Of a stretch of 64,000 nt of DNA, positions 17,359 to 27,921 are shown in pieces. Source of the stretch: Dechloromonas sp. H13 (GTDB lineage: Bacteria; Pseudomonadota; Gammaproteobacteria; Burkholderiales; Rhodocyclaceae). Position 1 is the stretch's first letter; each line of letters starts with the position of its first letter. The position numbers were made by a program, and so were the translations under genes. Where the stretch lies: NCBI RefSeq assembly GCF_009469615.1, contig NZ_SSXX01000010.1:57688-121687 (forward strand), written 5' to 3'. Below the pieces are notes generated by a model that saw only the letters and a program-made list of their open reading frames with translations, was not told the DNA's origin and searched no databases.

Positions 17359-18450
17359 ATGCTGAAGAAAACGGTGCTGAATTCCGCCCATCGCGCGCTC
17401 GGGGCCCGGATGGTCGATTTCGGCGGCTGGGACATGCCAGTCAACTACGGTTCGCAGATCGAGGAACACCACGCGGTACGCAAGGACTGCGGCATGTTCG
17501 ATGTCTCCCACATGTGCCCGGTCGATCTCACCGGCGCCGAATGCCGCCCCTTCCTCTCCCGCCTCGTTGCCAACGACGTCGCCAAGCTGACCGTTCCCGG
17601 CAAGGCGCTCTATTCGGCGATGCTCAACGAAGCCGGCGGCGTCATCGACGACCTGATCATCTATTTCCTGAGCGACACCCGCTTCCGCATCGTCGTCAAT
17701 GCCGGCACCGCCGACAAGGATCTGGCCTGGATGCGGGCAAGGGCCGCCGAATGGCAGCTGGACGTCACCATCACACCGCGCCGCGATGGCGCCAATGCGC
17801 TGGCCATCATCGCCGTCCAGGGCCCCAACGCCCGCGCCAGGGTCTGGCAGGTGCTGCCGCAACTCAAAGCCGCCAGCGAAGGACTGAAGCCCTTCTTCGC
17901 CGCCGAAGTCGACCGCTACTTCATCGCCAGCACCGGCTACACCGGCGAGGACGGCTTCGAAATCATGCTGCCAGCGACGGAAGCCGAAGCAATCTGGCAG
18001 CAACTGAAGGACGCCGGCGTCGCCCCTTGCGGACTGGGCGCGCGCGACACGCTGCGCCTGGAAGCCGGCATGAATCTCTACGGCCAGGACATGGACGAGT
18101 CGGTGTCGCCGCTCGACGCCGGCCTGGCCTGGACCGTGGCGATGAAGGACGCGCGCGATTTCGTCGGCAAATCAGCGTTGACCGCAGCAGGCCAGCAGAA
18201 AGCCTTCCTCGGCCTCGTCCTGCTCGACAAGGGCGTCCTGCGCGGCCATCAACAAGTCATTACAAAACAAGGTAATGGCGAGATTACCTCAGGCAGTTTC
18301 TCGCCGACGCTGCAGCAGTCCATCGCCCTCGCCCGCCTGCCGCTCGGCGTCGCCATCGGCGACGAAGTCGAGGTCGACATCCGCGGCAAGCTGCTCAAGG
18401 CCAAGGTCACCAAACCCGTATTCGCCCGCAACGGCAAGGCAGTCATCTAG
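17359..18450 (+). CDS. gcvT: glycine cleavage system T protein (aminomethyltransferase)
   Basis: 363 aa. GcvT takes the aminomethyl group from lipoyl-GcvH and, with tetrahydrofolate, makes 5,10-methylene-THF and ammonia. The N-terminal folate-binding motif ([14 protein letters not shown]) and the conserved [10 protein letters not shown] and [17 protein letters not shown] are present. AAAGGA lies 6 nt before the ATG at 17359. It is the first gene behind the glycine riboswitch, followed by gcvH (23-nt gap) and gcvP. Confidence 0.97.
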   Translation: MLKKTVLNSAHRALGARMVDFGGWDMPVNYGSQIEEHHAVRKDCGMFDVSHMCPVDLTGAECRPFLSRLVANDVAKLTVPGKALYSAMLNEAGGVIDDLIIYFLSDTRFRIVVNAGTADKDLAWMRARAAEWQLDVTITPRRDGANALAIIAVQGPNARARVWQVLPQLKAASEGLKPFFAAEVDRYFIASTGYTGEDGFEIMLPATEAEAIWQQLKDAGVAPCGLGARDTLRLEAGMNLYGQDMDESVSPLDAGLAWTVAMKDARDFVGKSALTAAGQQKAFLGLVLLDKGVLRGHQQVITKQGNGEITSGSFSPTLQQSIALARLPLGVAIGDEVEVDIRGKLLKAKVTKPVFARNGKAVI

Positions 18451-18473
18451 TCACCCCATTCAGGAGAAAAACC

Positions 18474-18860
18474 ATGTCCAACGTCCCCGCCAATCTCAAG
18501 TACGCCGCCTCCCACGAATGGGTCCTGCTCAACGCCGACGGCACGGTCACCGTCGGCATCACCGACCATGCCCAGGAAGCCCTGGGCGACCTCGTCTTCG
18601 TCGAGCTGCCGGAAGCCGGCGCACATTACGCCGCCGAGAAGGAAATCGCCGTCGTCGAATCGGTCAAGGCCGCAGCCGACGTTTACGCGCCGCTCGCCGG
18701 CACCGTCACCGAGGTAAACCAGGCCGCCGCGGACGCGCCGGAATCGGTCAACCAGGACGCCTACGCCGCCTGGCTGTTCAAGATGACCCCGGACAACGTC
18801 GCCGACCTCGACAAGCTGCTCGACGCTGCCGCCTACCAGGCCGTCGCCGACGCCGCCTGA
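18474..18860 (+). CDS. gcvH: glycine cleavage system H protein
   Basis: 128 aa, standard length. GcvH is the lipoyl carrier that shuttles the methylamine group between P, T and L proteins. The lipoylated lysine is K65 in [10 protein letters not shown], and the flanking beta-barrel fold residues are typical. AGGAGA lies 7 nt upstream of the ATG. It sits between gcvT and gcvP in the riboswitch-controlled operon. Confidence 0.98.
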   Translation: MSNVPANLKYAASHEWVLLNADGTVTVGITDHAQEALGDLVFVELPEAGAHYAAEKEIAVVESVKAAADVYAPLAGTVTEVNQAAADAPESVNQDAYAAWLFKMTPDNVADLDKLLDAAAYQAVADAA

Positions 18861-18873
18861 GCGAGGATCGCCC

Positions 18874-21756
18874 ATGCCGCTCAACCTGCCGCTTTCCGAT
18901 CTGGAACAGCGTGACGAGTTCATCACCCGTCACATCGGACCGTGCCCGACCGAAATCGCCGCCATGCTTGCCGCCATCGGTGCCGACAGCCTGAAACAGC
19001 TGATCGCCCAGACGGTTCCCGCCGCCATCCGCCTGCCGGCCGACCTGCCGCTGCCTGCCCCGCAACGCGAACACGAGGCGCTGGCGGCGTTGAAGGCGAT
19101 CGCTGGCAAGAACGTGGTCAACCGCTCGTGCATCGGCATGGGCTACTACGATACCCTGACGCCGAAGGTCATCCTGCGCAACGTCATGGAAAACCCGGGC
19201 TGGTACACCGCCTACACGCCCTACCAGGCCGAGATCGCCCAGGGCCGCCTGGAAGCGCTGATGAACTTCCAGCAGATGGTGGTCGACCTGACCGGCCTGG
19301 AGATCGCCAACGCCTCGCTGCTCGACGAAGCGACCGCCGCCGCCGAGGCGATGACCATGGCGCGACGTGTCTCCAAATCGAAATCGAACCGCTTCCTGGT
19401 CGATGCCGCCTGCTTCCCGCAGACCATCGACGTCGTGAAGACGCGCGCCGCCTATTTCGGCTTCGAACTGGCGATCGCTGCGGTCGACGCCGTAAAAGAC
19501 GAGGAATTCTTCGGCGCGCTGCTGCAGTATCCGGGCGACCACGGCGAAGTCCGCGACCTGACCGCCGCCATCGCGGCCCTCAAGGCCGGCGGCGCCACCG
19601 TCGCCGTAGCCAGCGATCTGATGGCGCTGGTCCTGCTCAAGTCGCCGGGCGCCATGGGCGCCGACATCGCCCTCGGTTCCAGCCAGCGCTTCGGCATCCC
19701 GATGGGCTTCGGCGGCCCGCACGCCGCCTTCTTCGCCACCCGCGAGGCCTTCGTCCGCTCGATGCCGGGCCGCATCATCGGCGTCTCCAGGGATGCGCGC
19801 GGCAAGACCGCCTACCGCATGACACTGCAGACGCGCGAACAGCATATCCGCCGTGAGAAGGCCAACTCCAACATCTGCACCTCGCAGGTGCTGCTCGCCA
19901 ACATGGCCGGCATGTACGCCGTCTACCACGGGCCGCAAGGCCTGCGCACCATCGCCGGCCGCATCCACCGGCTCGCCGCGATCCTCGCCGAAGGCCTGCG
20001 GCGCGCCGGCATCGCAGTGCTGACCCGACAGTTCTTCGACACCGTCCACTTCGACCTCGGCGCCCGTGCCGAAGCCGTCCATCACGCGGCGCTCACCGCC
20101 GGCTACAACCTGCGCCGCGTTGCCGCCGGCGTCCTCGGCGTTTCCTTCGACGAGACGACCACGCGCCACGACGTCGCCGTGCTGTTCAAGCTGTTCACCC
20201 AAATCACGCTGGACATGGAAACGATCGACGCGCAGGTCGCCGCCGCCGATCCGGCGCTGCCCGACGACCTCTACCGCACCGACGCCATCCTGCAGCACCC
20301 GGTGTTCAACACCCACCACACCGAACACGAGATGCTGCGTTACCTGAAGTCGCTGCAGAACAAGGACCTCGCGCTCGACCATTCGATGATCTCGCTCGGC
20401 TCGTGCACGATGAAGCTGAACGCCACCAGCGAGATGATCCCGGTCACCTGGCCGGAATTCGGCGGCATTCACCCCTTCGCGCCGCGCGACCAGGTGCAGG
20501 GCTACCACGAGATGATCGGCGGCCTGACCGAGTGGCTGAAGACGGTCACCGGCTTCGACGCCATCTGCATGCAGCCGAACTCCGGCGCCCAGGGCGAGTA
20601 TGCCGGCCTGGTCGCCATCGACCGCTACCACGCCAGCCGTGGCGAGGAGCACCGCAACGTCTGCCTGATCCCCAAGTCGGCGCACGGCACCAATCCGGCG
20701 ACCGCCCAGATGGCCAACATGAAGGTCGTCGTCGTCGATTGCGACGAGAATGGTAACGTCGATGTCGCCGACCTCAGGGCCAAGGCCGAGGAACACAAGG
20801 ATGACCTCGCCTGCCTGATGATCACCTACCCGTCGACGCACGGCGTGTTCGAGGAAGCGGTCCGCGACATCTGCGCCATCGTGCACCAGTACGGCGGCCA
20901 GGTATACATGGACGGCGCCAACCTCAACGCCCAGGTCGGCCTGACCTCGCCCGGCTTCATCGGCGCCGACGTCAGCCACATGAACCTGCACAAGACCTTC
21001 GCCATCCCACACGGCGGCGGCGGCCCGGGCATGGGCCCGATCGGCCTCAAGGCCCATCTCGCCCCGTTCATGGCCAACCACGTCGTGGCGCCGATCGACG
21101 GCCCGCACGCCGGCCAGGGGGCGGTTTCCGCCGCCCCCTTCGGCTCGGCCTCGATCCTGACCATTTCCTGGATGTACCTGGCCATGCTCGGCGGCGCCGG
21201 CGTCAAGAAGGCGACGAAGGTCGCCATCCTCAACGCCAACTACATCGCAACGAAGCTCAATGCGCACTATCCGGTGCTCTACGTCGGCAAGAATGGCCGC
21301 GTCGCCCACGAGTGCATCCTCGACATCCGCCCGATCAAGGCGGCGACCGGCATCGCCGAGATCGACATCGCCAAGCGCCTGATGGACTACGGCTTCCATG
21401 CGCCGACGGTGTCCTTCCCGGTGGCCGGCACGATCATGGTCGAGCCGACCGAATCCGAGTCGAAGGCCGAGCTGGACCGTTTCATCGACGCGATGATCGC
21501 CATCCGCGAGGAAATCCGCCAGATCGAGAACGGCGTCTGGTCGCCCGACAACAATCCGCTGAAGAACGCCCCGCACACCCAGGCGGACGTCATCGACGGC
21601 GACTGGCCGCATCCCTACAGCCGCGAGCAGGCGGTCTTTCCGCTGCCCTGGGTGGCGGCCAACAAGTTCTGGCCGAGCGTCAACCGCATCGACGACGTGT
21701 ACGGCGACCGCAACCTGAACTGCGCCTGTCCACCGCTGGAAGCCTACGAAAGCTGA
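18874..21756 (+). CDS. gcvP: glycine dehydrogenase (decarboxylating), P protein
   Basis: 960 aa, the long single-chain form (two homologous halves of about 450 aa). It decarboxylates glycine with pyridoxal phosphate and loads the aminomethyl group onto GcvH. The PLP lysine is in [18 protein letters not shown] in the C-terminal half, and the N-terminal half carries the degenerate copy with EATAAAEAM. It begins 13 nt after gcvH. The long antisense frame opposite it is a base-composition artefact. The L protein gene is not in the window and is usually shared with other dehydrogenases. Confidence 0.98.
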   Translation: MPLNLPLSDLEQRDEFITRHIGPCPTEIAAMLAAIGADSLKQLIAQTVPAAIRLPADLPLPAPQREHEALAALKAIAGKNVVNRSCIGMGYYDTLTPKVILRNVMENPGWYTAYTPYQAEIAQGRLEALMNFQQMVVDLTGLEIANASLLDEATAAAEAMTMARRVSKSKSNRFLVDAACFPQTIDVVKTRAAYFGFELAIAAVDAVKDEEFFGALLQYPGDHGEVRDLTAAIAALKAGGATVAVASDLMALVLLKSPGAMGADIALGSSQRFGIPMGFGGPHAAFFATREAFVRSMPGRIIGVSRDARGKTAYRMTLQTREQHIRREKANSNICTSQVLLANMAGMYAVYHGPQGLRTIAGRIHRLAAILAEGLRRAGIAVLTRQFFDTVHFDLGARAEAVHHAALTAGYNLRRVAAGVLGVSFDETTTRHDVAVLFKLFTQITLDMETIDAQVAAADPALPDDLYRTDAILQHPVFNTHHTEHEMLRYLKSLQNKDLALDHSMISLGSCTMKLNATSEMIPVTWPEFGGIHPFAPRDQVQGYHEMIGGLTEWLKTVTGFDAICMQPNSGAQGEYAGLVAIDRYHASRGEEHRNVCLIPKSAHGTNPATAQMANMKVVVVDCDENGNVDVADLRAKAEEHKDDLACLMITYPSTHGVFEEAVRDICAIVHQYGGQVYMDGANLNAQVGLTSPGFIGADVSHMNLHKTFAIPHGGGGPGMGPIGLKAHLAPFMANHVVAPIDGPHAGQGAVSAAPFGSASILTISWMYLAMLGGAGVKKATKVAILNANYIATKLNAHYPVLYVGKNGRVAHECILDIRPIKAATGIAEIDIAKRLMDYGFHAPTVSFPVAGTIMVEPTESESKAELDRFIDAMIAIREEIRQIENGVWSPDNNPLKNAPHTQADVIDGDWPHPYSREQAVFPLPWVAANKFWPSVNRIDDVYGDRNLNCACPPLEAYES

Positions 21757-22304
21757 TGGTCGATCTCTCGGCCATCGCCAAATGGCCCAACGTTCCTGCC
21801 TGTTATGGCTGGTTGTCGCTCGACCGGCGGGGCGACTGGCGCTTGCAGGACGAGCGCATCACGCACGGCGGCCTGATCCAGTTCATCAACCGGCAGTACG
21901 GGTGTGACGAATCAGGCTGCTGGTTCCTGCAGAATGGCCCGCAACGCGTGTTCGTCAGCCTCGGCTATACGCCGTGGGTGTGGCGCCGCGTGGGGGATGC
22001 CTTCGTCAGCCACAACGGCCAGCCGGCGGGCGTCGCGCACGCCGCCTATGTCGACGAGGAAGGCAACGTCCTGCTCGCCACCGAACTCGGCATCGGCCTC
22101 CTCGACGACCGCGACCTGCCGCGCTTTCTCGGCGAGTGCCGCACGGGCACCGGCGACCTGGCGGACGACGACGATCTGCTCGCCCTGCTGGTGGGCGACG
22201 ACAGCGCCGCGATCCACTGGCACGCCCTGCCCCTGCAGCGGATCGCTGCGGTCGACGTGCCGAAACGCTTCAATTTCGAGCCGCACCCGCAGCCGGCCGG
22301 ATGA
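21756..22304 (+). CDS. conserved-looking hypothetical protein after gcvP
   Basis: 182 aa; I do not recognise the family. It starts at an ATG that overlaps the gcvP stop (CTGATGG), so translation is coupled and it is probably part of the glycine-responsive operon. It is cytosolic in appearance (no signal peptide or membrane segment) and rich in Trp and acidic residues. It has motifs such as PACYGWLSLDRRGDWRL, YGCDESGCWFLQNGPQRVFV and LATELGIGLLDDRDL that read like a folded, beta-rich domain. Codon use matches its neighbours, arguing that it is a real gene. Confidence 0.75.
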   Translation: MVDLSAIAKWPNVPACYGWLSLDRRGDWRLQDERITHGGLIQFINRQYGCDESGCWFLQNGPQRVFVSLGYTPWVWRRVGDAFVSHNGQPAGVAHAAYVDEEGNVLLATELGIGLLDDRDLPRFLGECRTGTGDLADDDDLLALLVGDDSAAIHWHALPLQRIAAVDVPKRFNFEPHPQPAG

Positions 22305-22365
22305 GCGCCGTGCCCGCGGCGCCGGCCATTGACCGCCCGGGAGCAGGCGGCCGATACTGCCCGGC

Positions 22366-23793
22366 ATGCTGAACCTGCTCACCCTCCTGCATCTGTGCGT
22401 CCTGCTGGGCATCGCGCTGCGCATCTTTTCCCGGCGCAACGCGCGCGGCACGGCGGTCGGCTGGCTGCTGCTGGTCATTCTGCTGCCGGCGGCCGGTGCG
22501 CTGATGTACCTGATGATCGGCGAACGGCGGCTGGGGAAGACCTGGATGCGGCGGGCCGCCGCCCTGCGCCCGGAAATGCTGCGCTGGGCCGCCGGCATTC
22601 CGGCAGCCAGCGTGGCCGCGCCGGACACCCTCTCCCCCGGCGGCGAAAGCATCGGCCGGCTGGCCCAGGCGGCGGTCGGGCTGCCGCCGATGGGTGGCCA
22701 CCGTCTCCAGCTGCTCGGCGACAGCGCGGCGGTCATGCGCGCGCTGATCGCCGACATCGCCGCCGCCCGCAGTTCGGTGCGGCTGGAGTTCTACATCTGG
22801 AGCGCCGGCGGCTTCGTCGACGATCTCGTCGCCGCGCTGGTCCACGCCAGCCAGCGCGGCATCGCCTGCTGCGCGCTGATGGACTCCCTCGGCAGCCGGC
22901 CGTTTCTCAGGAGCAGCGCGGTCGCGCGCCTGCGCGATGCCGGCGTGACGGTCGTCGAAGTGCTGCCGGTCAATCCGCTGCGCGCCCTGTTCGTCCGTTT
23001 CGACCTGCGCGACCATCGCAAGATCGCCGTCATCGACCGCCGCATCGCCTACACCGGCAGCATGAACATCGCCGATCCGCGCTTCTTCAAGCAGGATGCC
23101 GGCGTCGGCGAATGGGTGGATGCCATGGTCCGCATCGAGGGGCCGGCCGCCTGGGTGCTCGAAGCGGTCTCGCTCTCGCTGACGTCGCTGCAGACCGGCA
23201 GCCCCTTCGCACCGCCCCCCCCGCCATTGCTGGCGCCCGCTGGCAGCAGCCAGGTCCAGATCTTCCCCTCGGGGCCGCAGGCCTCGATGCTGCCCATCGA
23301 CGCCCTGCTACTGGCGGCGATCTACGCGGCGCGCCGCGAAATCGTTCTCACCACGCCCTATTTCGTTCCCGGCGAAGCCCTGCTGACGGCGCTGCGCTCG
23401 GCCGCCCTGCGCGGCGTCGCGGTCGTTCTCGTCGTTCCCGAGCGGATCGACTCGCGCCTCGTGCGCTACGCCAGCCAGGCCTACAACGAGGACCTGCTGG
23501 CTGTCGGCGTCAGGATCCTGCATTTCCGCGACGGCCTGCTGCACACCAAGAGCATGGTCGTCGACGAGGAAATCACCGTCTTCGGCACCGTAAATCTCGA
23601 CCTGCGCAGCTTCGAACTCAATTTCGAAGTGTCGCTGATCGCCTACGACCGCGAATTCTCGAGCGCTGCGCGTGCCCTGCAGCGCGCCTACGAAGCCCGC
23701 TCGGTCCCGCTGGAGCTCAACGCCTGGCGCGCCCGGCCGCGCCTGCGCCGGCTGCTGGAAAACGCTGTCCAGACCATGAGCCCGCTGCTGTGA
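22366..23793 (+). CDS. cls: cardiolipin synthase (phospholipase D family)
   Basis: 475 aa. It condenses two phosphatidylglycerol molecules (or PG with PE) into cardiolipin at the inner membrane. Two N-terminal hydrophobic segments (about 1-20 and 30-55) are followed by two PLD HKD motifs: HRKIAVID with TGSMNIAD (about residue 215), and HTKSMVVDEE with GTVNLD (about residue 395). Both are complete. It is transcribed on its own and converges on the GGDEF/EAL gene with an 18-nt gap. The subtype (ClsA or ClsC) was not resolved. Confidence 0.92.
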   Translation: MLNLLTLLHLCVLLGIALRIFSRRNARGTAVGWLLLVILLPAAGALMYLMIGERRLGKTWMRRAAALRPEMLRWAAGIPAASVAAPDTLSPGGESIGRLAQAAVGLPPMGGHRLQLLGDSAAVMRALIADIAAARSSVRLEFYIWSAGGFVDDLVAALVHASQRGIACCALMDSLGSRPFLRSSAVARLRDAGVTVVEVLPVNPLRALFVRFDLRDHRKIAVIDRRIAYTGSMNIADPRFFKQDAGVGEWVDAMVRIEGPAAWVLEAVSLSLTSLQTGSPFAPPPPPLLAPAGSSQVQIFPSGPQASMLPIDALLLAAIYAARREIVLTTPYFVPGEALLTALRSAALRGVAVVLVVPERIDSRLVRYASQAYNEDLLAVGVRILHFRDGLLHTKSMVVDEEITVFGTVNLDLRSFELNFEVSLIAYDREFSSAARALQRAYEARSVPLELNAWRARPRLRRLLENAVQTMSPLL

Positions 23794-23811
23794 GCGGCGT
23801 CGCCTGCCCGC

Positions 23812-25692
23812 TCAGCCGGTTGTCGGTAGCGGTACGCGTCCGAGGCTGAGGATGCCCGCCAGCGCCTCGGCTGGCGCCGGGCGCGCGATCAGGAAGCCCT
23901 GGACCTCGTCGCAGCCGTTGTCGCGCAGCAGCTGCCACTGCGCCAGGGTTTCCACCCCTTCGGCGATCACCCGCAAGCCCAGGCTGTGCGCCAGCGCTAT
24001 GGTGCCGCGCGCGATCGCCAGGTCGTTGGCGTCGCTGGCGATGTCGCGCACGAAGCTGCGGTCGATCTTCAGCGCGTCGAGCGGCAGGCTGCGCAGATGG
24101 GACAGGGACGAATACCCGGAACCGAAATCGTCGATGCTCAGCGTCACCCCCATCGCTCCCAGTTCGCCCAGATGGCGCGCCGCGCTCTCCGCATTTTCCA
24201 TGGCCGCCGTTTCGGTCACCTCGAACTCGAGCAGGCGCGCCGGCACGGCCGCTTCGGCGAGCAGCCCGGCCACCCTGGCGGCGAGGTCGCTGGCCCGCAG
24301 CTGCCGGGTGGACAGGTTGACGGCGACACGCGGCGGATCGAGCCCGTCGTCGAGCCAGGCGCGCAGCTGGCGGCAGACGGTGGCGATCACCCAGTCGCCG
24401 ATCTCGTCGATCATCCCGTTTTCCTCGGCGACGGCGATGAACTGCGCCGGTGGCAGCGACGACTCGCCGGCCCCGGGCCAGCGGAGCAGCGCCTCGAGCC
24501 CGGTCAGGCGCCCGGACATGTCGATCTTCGGCTGGAAATGCAGCGCGAACTGCCCCAGGTCGATGGCCTCGCGCAGCCGGCACTCGATGCGCAGGCGTTC
24601 GGTCGCCGCCGCGTTCATTTCCGGCGCGAAATACTGGAAACATCCGCCGCCCTGCGCCTTGGCGGCATACATCGCGGTGTCGGCGTACTTGATCAACGTC
24701 TCGACATCGCGCGCGTCGCGCGGGCAGAGGCTGATGCCGACCGACGGCGCCGTGCGCAGTTCGCGGTCGCCGATCGCATAGGGTGCCGACAGCGTGTCGA
24801 CCAGCTTGGCGGCGACGCCGGTCACGTCCGGCGAGGCCAGGCGCGGCAGGAGGACGACGAACTCGTCGCCGCTCAGTCGGGCGACGGTATCCGAACCGCG
24901 CACGCAGCCGGCCAGCCGGGTGGCGACCTCGACCAGCAGGCGGTCGCCGGCATTGTGGCCGAGCGAGTCGTTGATGTTCTTGAAGCGGTCGAGATCGAGC
25001 AGGAAAACCGCCAGCTCGCGGTCTTCGCGCAGCGCATCGGCAATCGCCTGGTCGAGTATGCTCTCAAGCGCCAGGCGATTGTGCAGGCCGGTCAGCGGGT
25101 CGTGGCGGGCCTGATGGTGCTGCTCGGCGAGCAGCTTCATGTGGCGCGCGTTGAGCCGGCCGACCTGGCTGAGAACCAGCCAGGACATCGAGCCGACGGT
25201 CAGCACGGCAGCGACCCAGCTGTACGGGTTGTGCATGAAGGTAGGCAGATCGATGCTCAGGGCGATCCTGCCCCCGATGTGCAGGATGGCGACCAGCACC
25301 ATGGTACCGACGCTGAGGGTAGCCGCCACGACCCCGCCCCGCATGCCGAAGAAACTCGTCGAAATGAAGCAGAACGCCATGTAAACCGCTGCCGAGTTGC
25401 CGGCCAGCCCATAGATGAACAACCCGCCGGTGGCCGCCAGGTAGAGCAGGATGACGGTGAACCAGGCGATGCGCGTGGCACCGATCCGCTGCCGCAGCAG
25501 ATAGACTGACAGCAGCGCCAGGTAGAGCAGCGGATGGACGACGCTGAGCGGATTCCCCAGGTGCAGGTTGCGCGCCATGTTGCCGACCAGCAGCACGCCG
25601 CCGGCGATCAGCGTGACCGACAGCGTCTTGAGTACCACTTCCTCGCGGATGGCGCGAATCTGTTCGGCGAGTTCATCCGAAATGGGGGTCAT
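23812..25692 (-). CDS. membrane GGDEF-EAL cyclic-di-GMP enzyme
   Basis: 626 aa from the ATG at 25692. The N-terminal 190 residues hold five to six hydrophobic segments (a MASE-like sensor of unrecognised type). The diguanylate cyclase domain follows, with signature SGDEF instead of GGDEF, and an inhibitory I-site RGSD exactly five residues before it. The EAL domain keeps EALLRW, DDFGSGYSSL, KIDRSFV and EGVE, so phosphodiesterase activity is likely. Whether the cyclase half is active is unclear, although S in the first position is tolerated in some enzymes. c-di-GMP commonly controls PNAG production, and pgaABCD is in this window. Confidence 0.9.
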   Translation of the reverse strand: MTPISDELAEQIRAIREEVVLKTLSVTLIAGGVLLVGNMARNLHLGNPLSVVHPLLYLALLSVYLLRQRIGATRIAWFTVILLYLAATGGLFIYGLAGNSAAVYMAFCFISTSFFGMRGGVVAATLSVGTMVLVAILHIGGRIALSIDLPTFMHNPYSWVAAVLTVGSMSWLVLSQVGRLNARHMKLLAEQHHQARHDPLTGLHNRLALESILDQAIADALREDRELAVFLLDLDRFKNINDSLGHNAGDRLLVEVATRLAGCVRGSDTVARLSGDEFVVLLPRLASPDVTGVAAKLVDTLSAPYAIGDRELRTAPSVGISLCPRDARDVETLIKYADTAMYAAKAQGGGCFQYFAPEMNAAATERLRIECRLREAIDLGQFALHFQPKIDMSGRLTGLEALLRWPGAGESSLPPAQFIAVAEENGMIDEIGDWVIATVCRQLRAWLDDGLDPPRVAVNLSTRQLRASDLAARVAGLLAEAAVPARLLEFEVTETAAMENAESAARHLGELGAMGVTLSIDDFGSGYSSLSHLRSLPLDALKIDRSFVRDIASDANDLAIARGTIALAHSLGLRVIAEGVETLAQWQLLRDNGCDEVQGFLIARPAPAEALAGILSLGRVPLPTTG

Positions 25693-25798
25693 GGGCGGGT
25701 GCGGGCGGGCTGGATCGGTGCGCCAGTGTACTACCAGGGCACGCTCGCGCGCATGCTGCGGTCGACCTGCAAAAACACCCCGAATTCGCGCCCGCCGT

Positions 25799-26803
25799 TC
25801 AGCGCCCGAGATGCTGGCGGTTCCAGGCGCTGATCTCCGGCAGGCTCCCGGACGCCTCGTCGAGCAGGGCGGCGTTGGCCTGCAGCAGCAGCTTGCGCTG
25901 GCGGGCATTCAACGCGCTCGGGAATACTGGCCGCAGATCGACGACCAGATCGCCGGCGGGATGCTTGCCGCGCCCCGGGTAGCCCTTGCCGGGCAGGCGG
26001 AGCTCGCGCGGCGTCGCCGCACCGGCATCGAGCACGCAGTGCAGCGCGCCGGCCAGCGCCGGCAACTCGATCTCGCCGCCGGCCAGCAATGCCAGCGCAC
26101 TGACCGGCATCGAGAAATGCAGGTCGCGCCCGCGCAGCTCGAACAACGGGTGGCTGCGGATGACGATGGTCAGGAACAGGTCGCCGGCCGCCAGTTGGTC
26201 GCGCGCCGCCTCGCCCTGCCCGGCCAGACGCAATTCGTCGCCCGGCAGCATGCCCGGCGGCACCCGGATTTCCAGGCTGACGGCGGTACTTTCGCGCCCG
26301 CTGCCGCCGCAGTCCGGGCAAATCCGCTCGCTGAAGAAACCGCGCCCGGCGCAGGCGTCGCAACCGACCAGCCCGCGCTGCGCATCGCGCACGCGGCCGC
26401 TGCCGTGGCAGGCGCCGCAAAAGCGCGTGCGGGTCATGCCCGCCTCGCCGCTGCCGGCGCAGGTCGGACAAGGCTTGCCCCGGGTGTAATCGATGGTTCG
26501 GCGGCAACCGGACGCCGCCGCCTCGAGGCTGATTTCAAGGTTCAGGCGAATGTCGGCCGCCTTGGCGACGCTCTCCTCCGGCCCCGGTTCGGGCTCGGCT
26601 GCGTCGGATTTCGCCGTTTCAGGGGCGTCGACCGCAACCAGCTGTTCGTAGGCCGCCCGGATCAGCCTGAAACGCTCGCTCGCCGCCGGATCGGTGTTGC
26701 GATCCGGATGCCAGCGCATGGCCAGCCGACGATAGGCGCGCTTGATCTCGGCCGGGCTGGCATCCGACGCGACGCCGAGAATGGCATGCTGATCGCCGGT
26801 CAT
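25799..26803 (-). CDS. DnaJ-like co-chaperone with zinc finger but no G/F region
   Basis: 334 aa. A J domain at 1-66 contains HPD (RWHPDRNTD) for stimulating an Hsp70 ATPase. All four zinc-finger modules CxxCxGxG are present ([32 protein letters not shown]), and a DnaJ C-terminal substrate domain follows. The Gly/Phe-rich linker of true DnaJ is missing; instead a short acidic Pro/Glu linker joins J and C-terminal domains. It is therefore probably a specialised paralogue, not the housekeeping DnaJ. Its start overlaps the arginase stop by 4 nt, so the two are coupled. Confidence 0.86.
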   Translation of the reverse strand: MTGDQHAILGVASDASPAEIKRAYRRLAMRWHPDRNTDPAASERFRLIRAAYEQLVAVDAPETAKSDAAEPEPGPEESVAKAADIRLNLEISLEAAASGCRRTIDYTRGKPCPTCAGSGEAGMTRTRFCGACHGSGRVRDAQRGLVGCDACAGRGFFSERICPDCGGSGRESTAVSLEIRVPPGMLPGDELRLAGQGEAARDQLAAGDLFLTIVIRSHPLFELRGRDLHFSMPVSALALLAGGEIELPALAGALHCVLDAGAATPRELRLPGKGYPGRGKHPAGDLVVDLRPVFPSALNARQRKLLLQANAALLDEASGSLPEISAWNRQHLGR

Positions 26804-27696
26804 GCGGACGATCCCGGCTGACGGGTCAACTGCGGCAGGGCATCGCCGATCAGGTCGGCGATCAGGTGCGCCGTGCGGCCATCGCGGTCGCGATCCGGGT
26901 TGTATTCGACGATTTCCAGCGCCCGCAGGCCCGGCACGCCGGCCAGGCGCCGCAAGCCCCGGCGCACGTCGAGCGCCGACAGCCCCTCCGGTTCCGGGCT
27001 GCCGACACCGGGCGCCAGCGCCGGGTCGATGGCATCGAGATCGAGGGTGACGCCGAAACCGCCACCTGCCGCGGCGACGCTCCGCGACGCCTCGTCGAGG
27101 CAGGCGGCGAAACCGCGCGCGGCGATCTCGTCACCGCCGATGATGCGCACGCCCAGGCGCACGAGAAACTCGGCTTCCTCCGGCTCCCATGAGCGCGGGC
27201 CGAGTACCACCGTATGCCGGGGGTCGAGCTGCATCCCGGGAACGCCCAGACCGAGCAGCCGCTTGTCGCCGCGCCCCAGCAGGCAGGCCAGCGGCATGCC
27301 GTGGAGCGCCCCGGAATAGGAGGTATCCGGCGTATGACTGTCGAGATGGGCGTCGATCCACAATAGCCCGAGCGGCGCCCCGGTCGCGCGGGCAACGCCG
27401 CTCCAGGTGCCGATGGCGATCGAATGGTCGCCGCCGATGACCAGCGGAAAGGCGCCCTCGTCCAACGTCCCGGCGACCTCGTCGGCAAGGTCGCGGCAGA
27501 CCTCGGCCACCCGTTCGAGCGGCGAACGCCCGGCAGCATCAGGCGCGAACAGCGTTCGGCCCCAGTCGATGTGCGGATCATCCTGGAGTTCGTGCCACGC
27601 CTGCGAACGATGGAAGGCCACCGGGCCGTCCGCGCAGCCGTGATCCTGTGCCCCAACGCCGCTGGCGGCGCCGATGATGCGAATTCGCTTGCTCAC
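26800..27696 (-). CDS. arginase (ureohydrolase family)
   Basis: 298 aa. Arginase hydrolyses arginine to ornithine and urea with two Mn ions. Metal-binding motifs are [20 protein letters not shown] and TLDLDAIDP, and the substrate loop [15 protein letters not shown] is the arginase rather than agmatinase form. An adjacent terminator (27731-27760) separates it from tRNA-Ser. Overlap with the DnaJ-like gene downstream is odd, since no functional link is known. Confidence 0.9.
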   Translation of the reverse strand: MSKRIRIIGAASGVGAQDHGCADGPVAFHRSQAWHELQDDPHIDWGRTLFAPDAAGRSPLERVAEVCRDLADEVAGTLDEGAFPLVIGGDHSIAIGTWSGVARATGAPLGLLWIDAHLDSHTPDTSYSGALHGMPLACLLGRGDKRLLGLGVPGMQLDPRHTVVLGPRSWEPEEAEFLVRLGVRIIGGDEIAARGFAACLDEASRSVAAAGGGFGVTLDLDAIDPALAPGVGSPEPEGLSALDVRRGLRRLAGVPGLRALEIVEYNPDRDRDGRTAHLIADLIGDALPQLTRQPGSSA

Positions 27697-27730
27697 TGCC
27701 TCCTCCGCCGGCGTTCGTCGAACCTGTTGG

Positions 27731-27760
27731 AAAAAAAAAGCCCTTGGCGTTCAAGGGCTT
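27731..27760 (-). terminator. tRNA-Ser terminator
   Basis: On the minus strand AAGCCCTTG-AACGC-CAAGGGC is followed by nine T. It lies 12 nt after the CCA end of tRNA-Ser and 35 nt before the arginase start. Confidence 0.9.
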
Positions 27761-27771
27761 ATTTGATTTGC

Positions 27772-27864
27772 TGGCGGAGACGGAGGGATTCGAACCCTCG
27801 ATGCAGGTTTTGCCCGCATGCTCCCTTAGCAGGGGAGTGCCTTCGACCTCTCGGCCACGTCTCC
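27772..27864 (-). tRNA. tRNA-Ser(GCT)
   Basis: Class II tRNA, 93 nt with a long variable arm. Acceptor GGAGACG/CGTCTCC, anticodon stem CTCCC/GGGAG with anticodon GCT (reads AGC/AGT), T loop TTCGAAT, discriminator G, and CCA encoded at 27772-27774. It is a single-gene unit with its own promoter and terminator. Confidence 0.96.
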
Positions 27865-27883
27865 GGGTCCAGTCTTCAACGAA

Positions 27884-27919
27884 GGCGCGGATGATATAGC
27901 CTCCGCGCCCTGCGGTCAA
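27884..27919 (-). promoter_or_regulatory. tRNA-Ser promoter overlapping an inverted repeat
   Basis: TTGACC (27914-27919) and TATCAT (27891-27896) are 17 nt apart on the minus strand, starting 3 nt after the lysC stop. An 8-bp perfect inverted repeat, GGCGCGGA at 27884-27891 with TCCGCGCC at 27902-27909, brackets the -10 region. It may serve as a T-poor hairpin ending lysC transcripts, an operator, or both. Confidence 0.65.
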
Positions 27920-27921
27920 AC

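Noticed and set aside
18778..21612. 944-codon open frame opposite gcvP
   Set aside because: High-GC genes often leave the antisense frame open. It has no ribosome site or family resemblance, and gcvP on the other strand is unmistakable. The same holds for long antisense frames opposite pnp, infB, pheT, thrS, the TgpA-like gene and the Pat-type gene.
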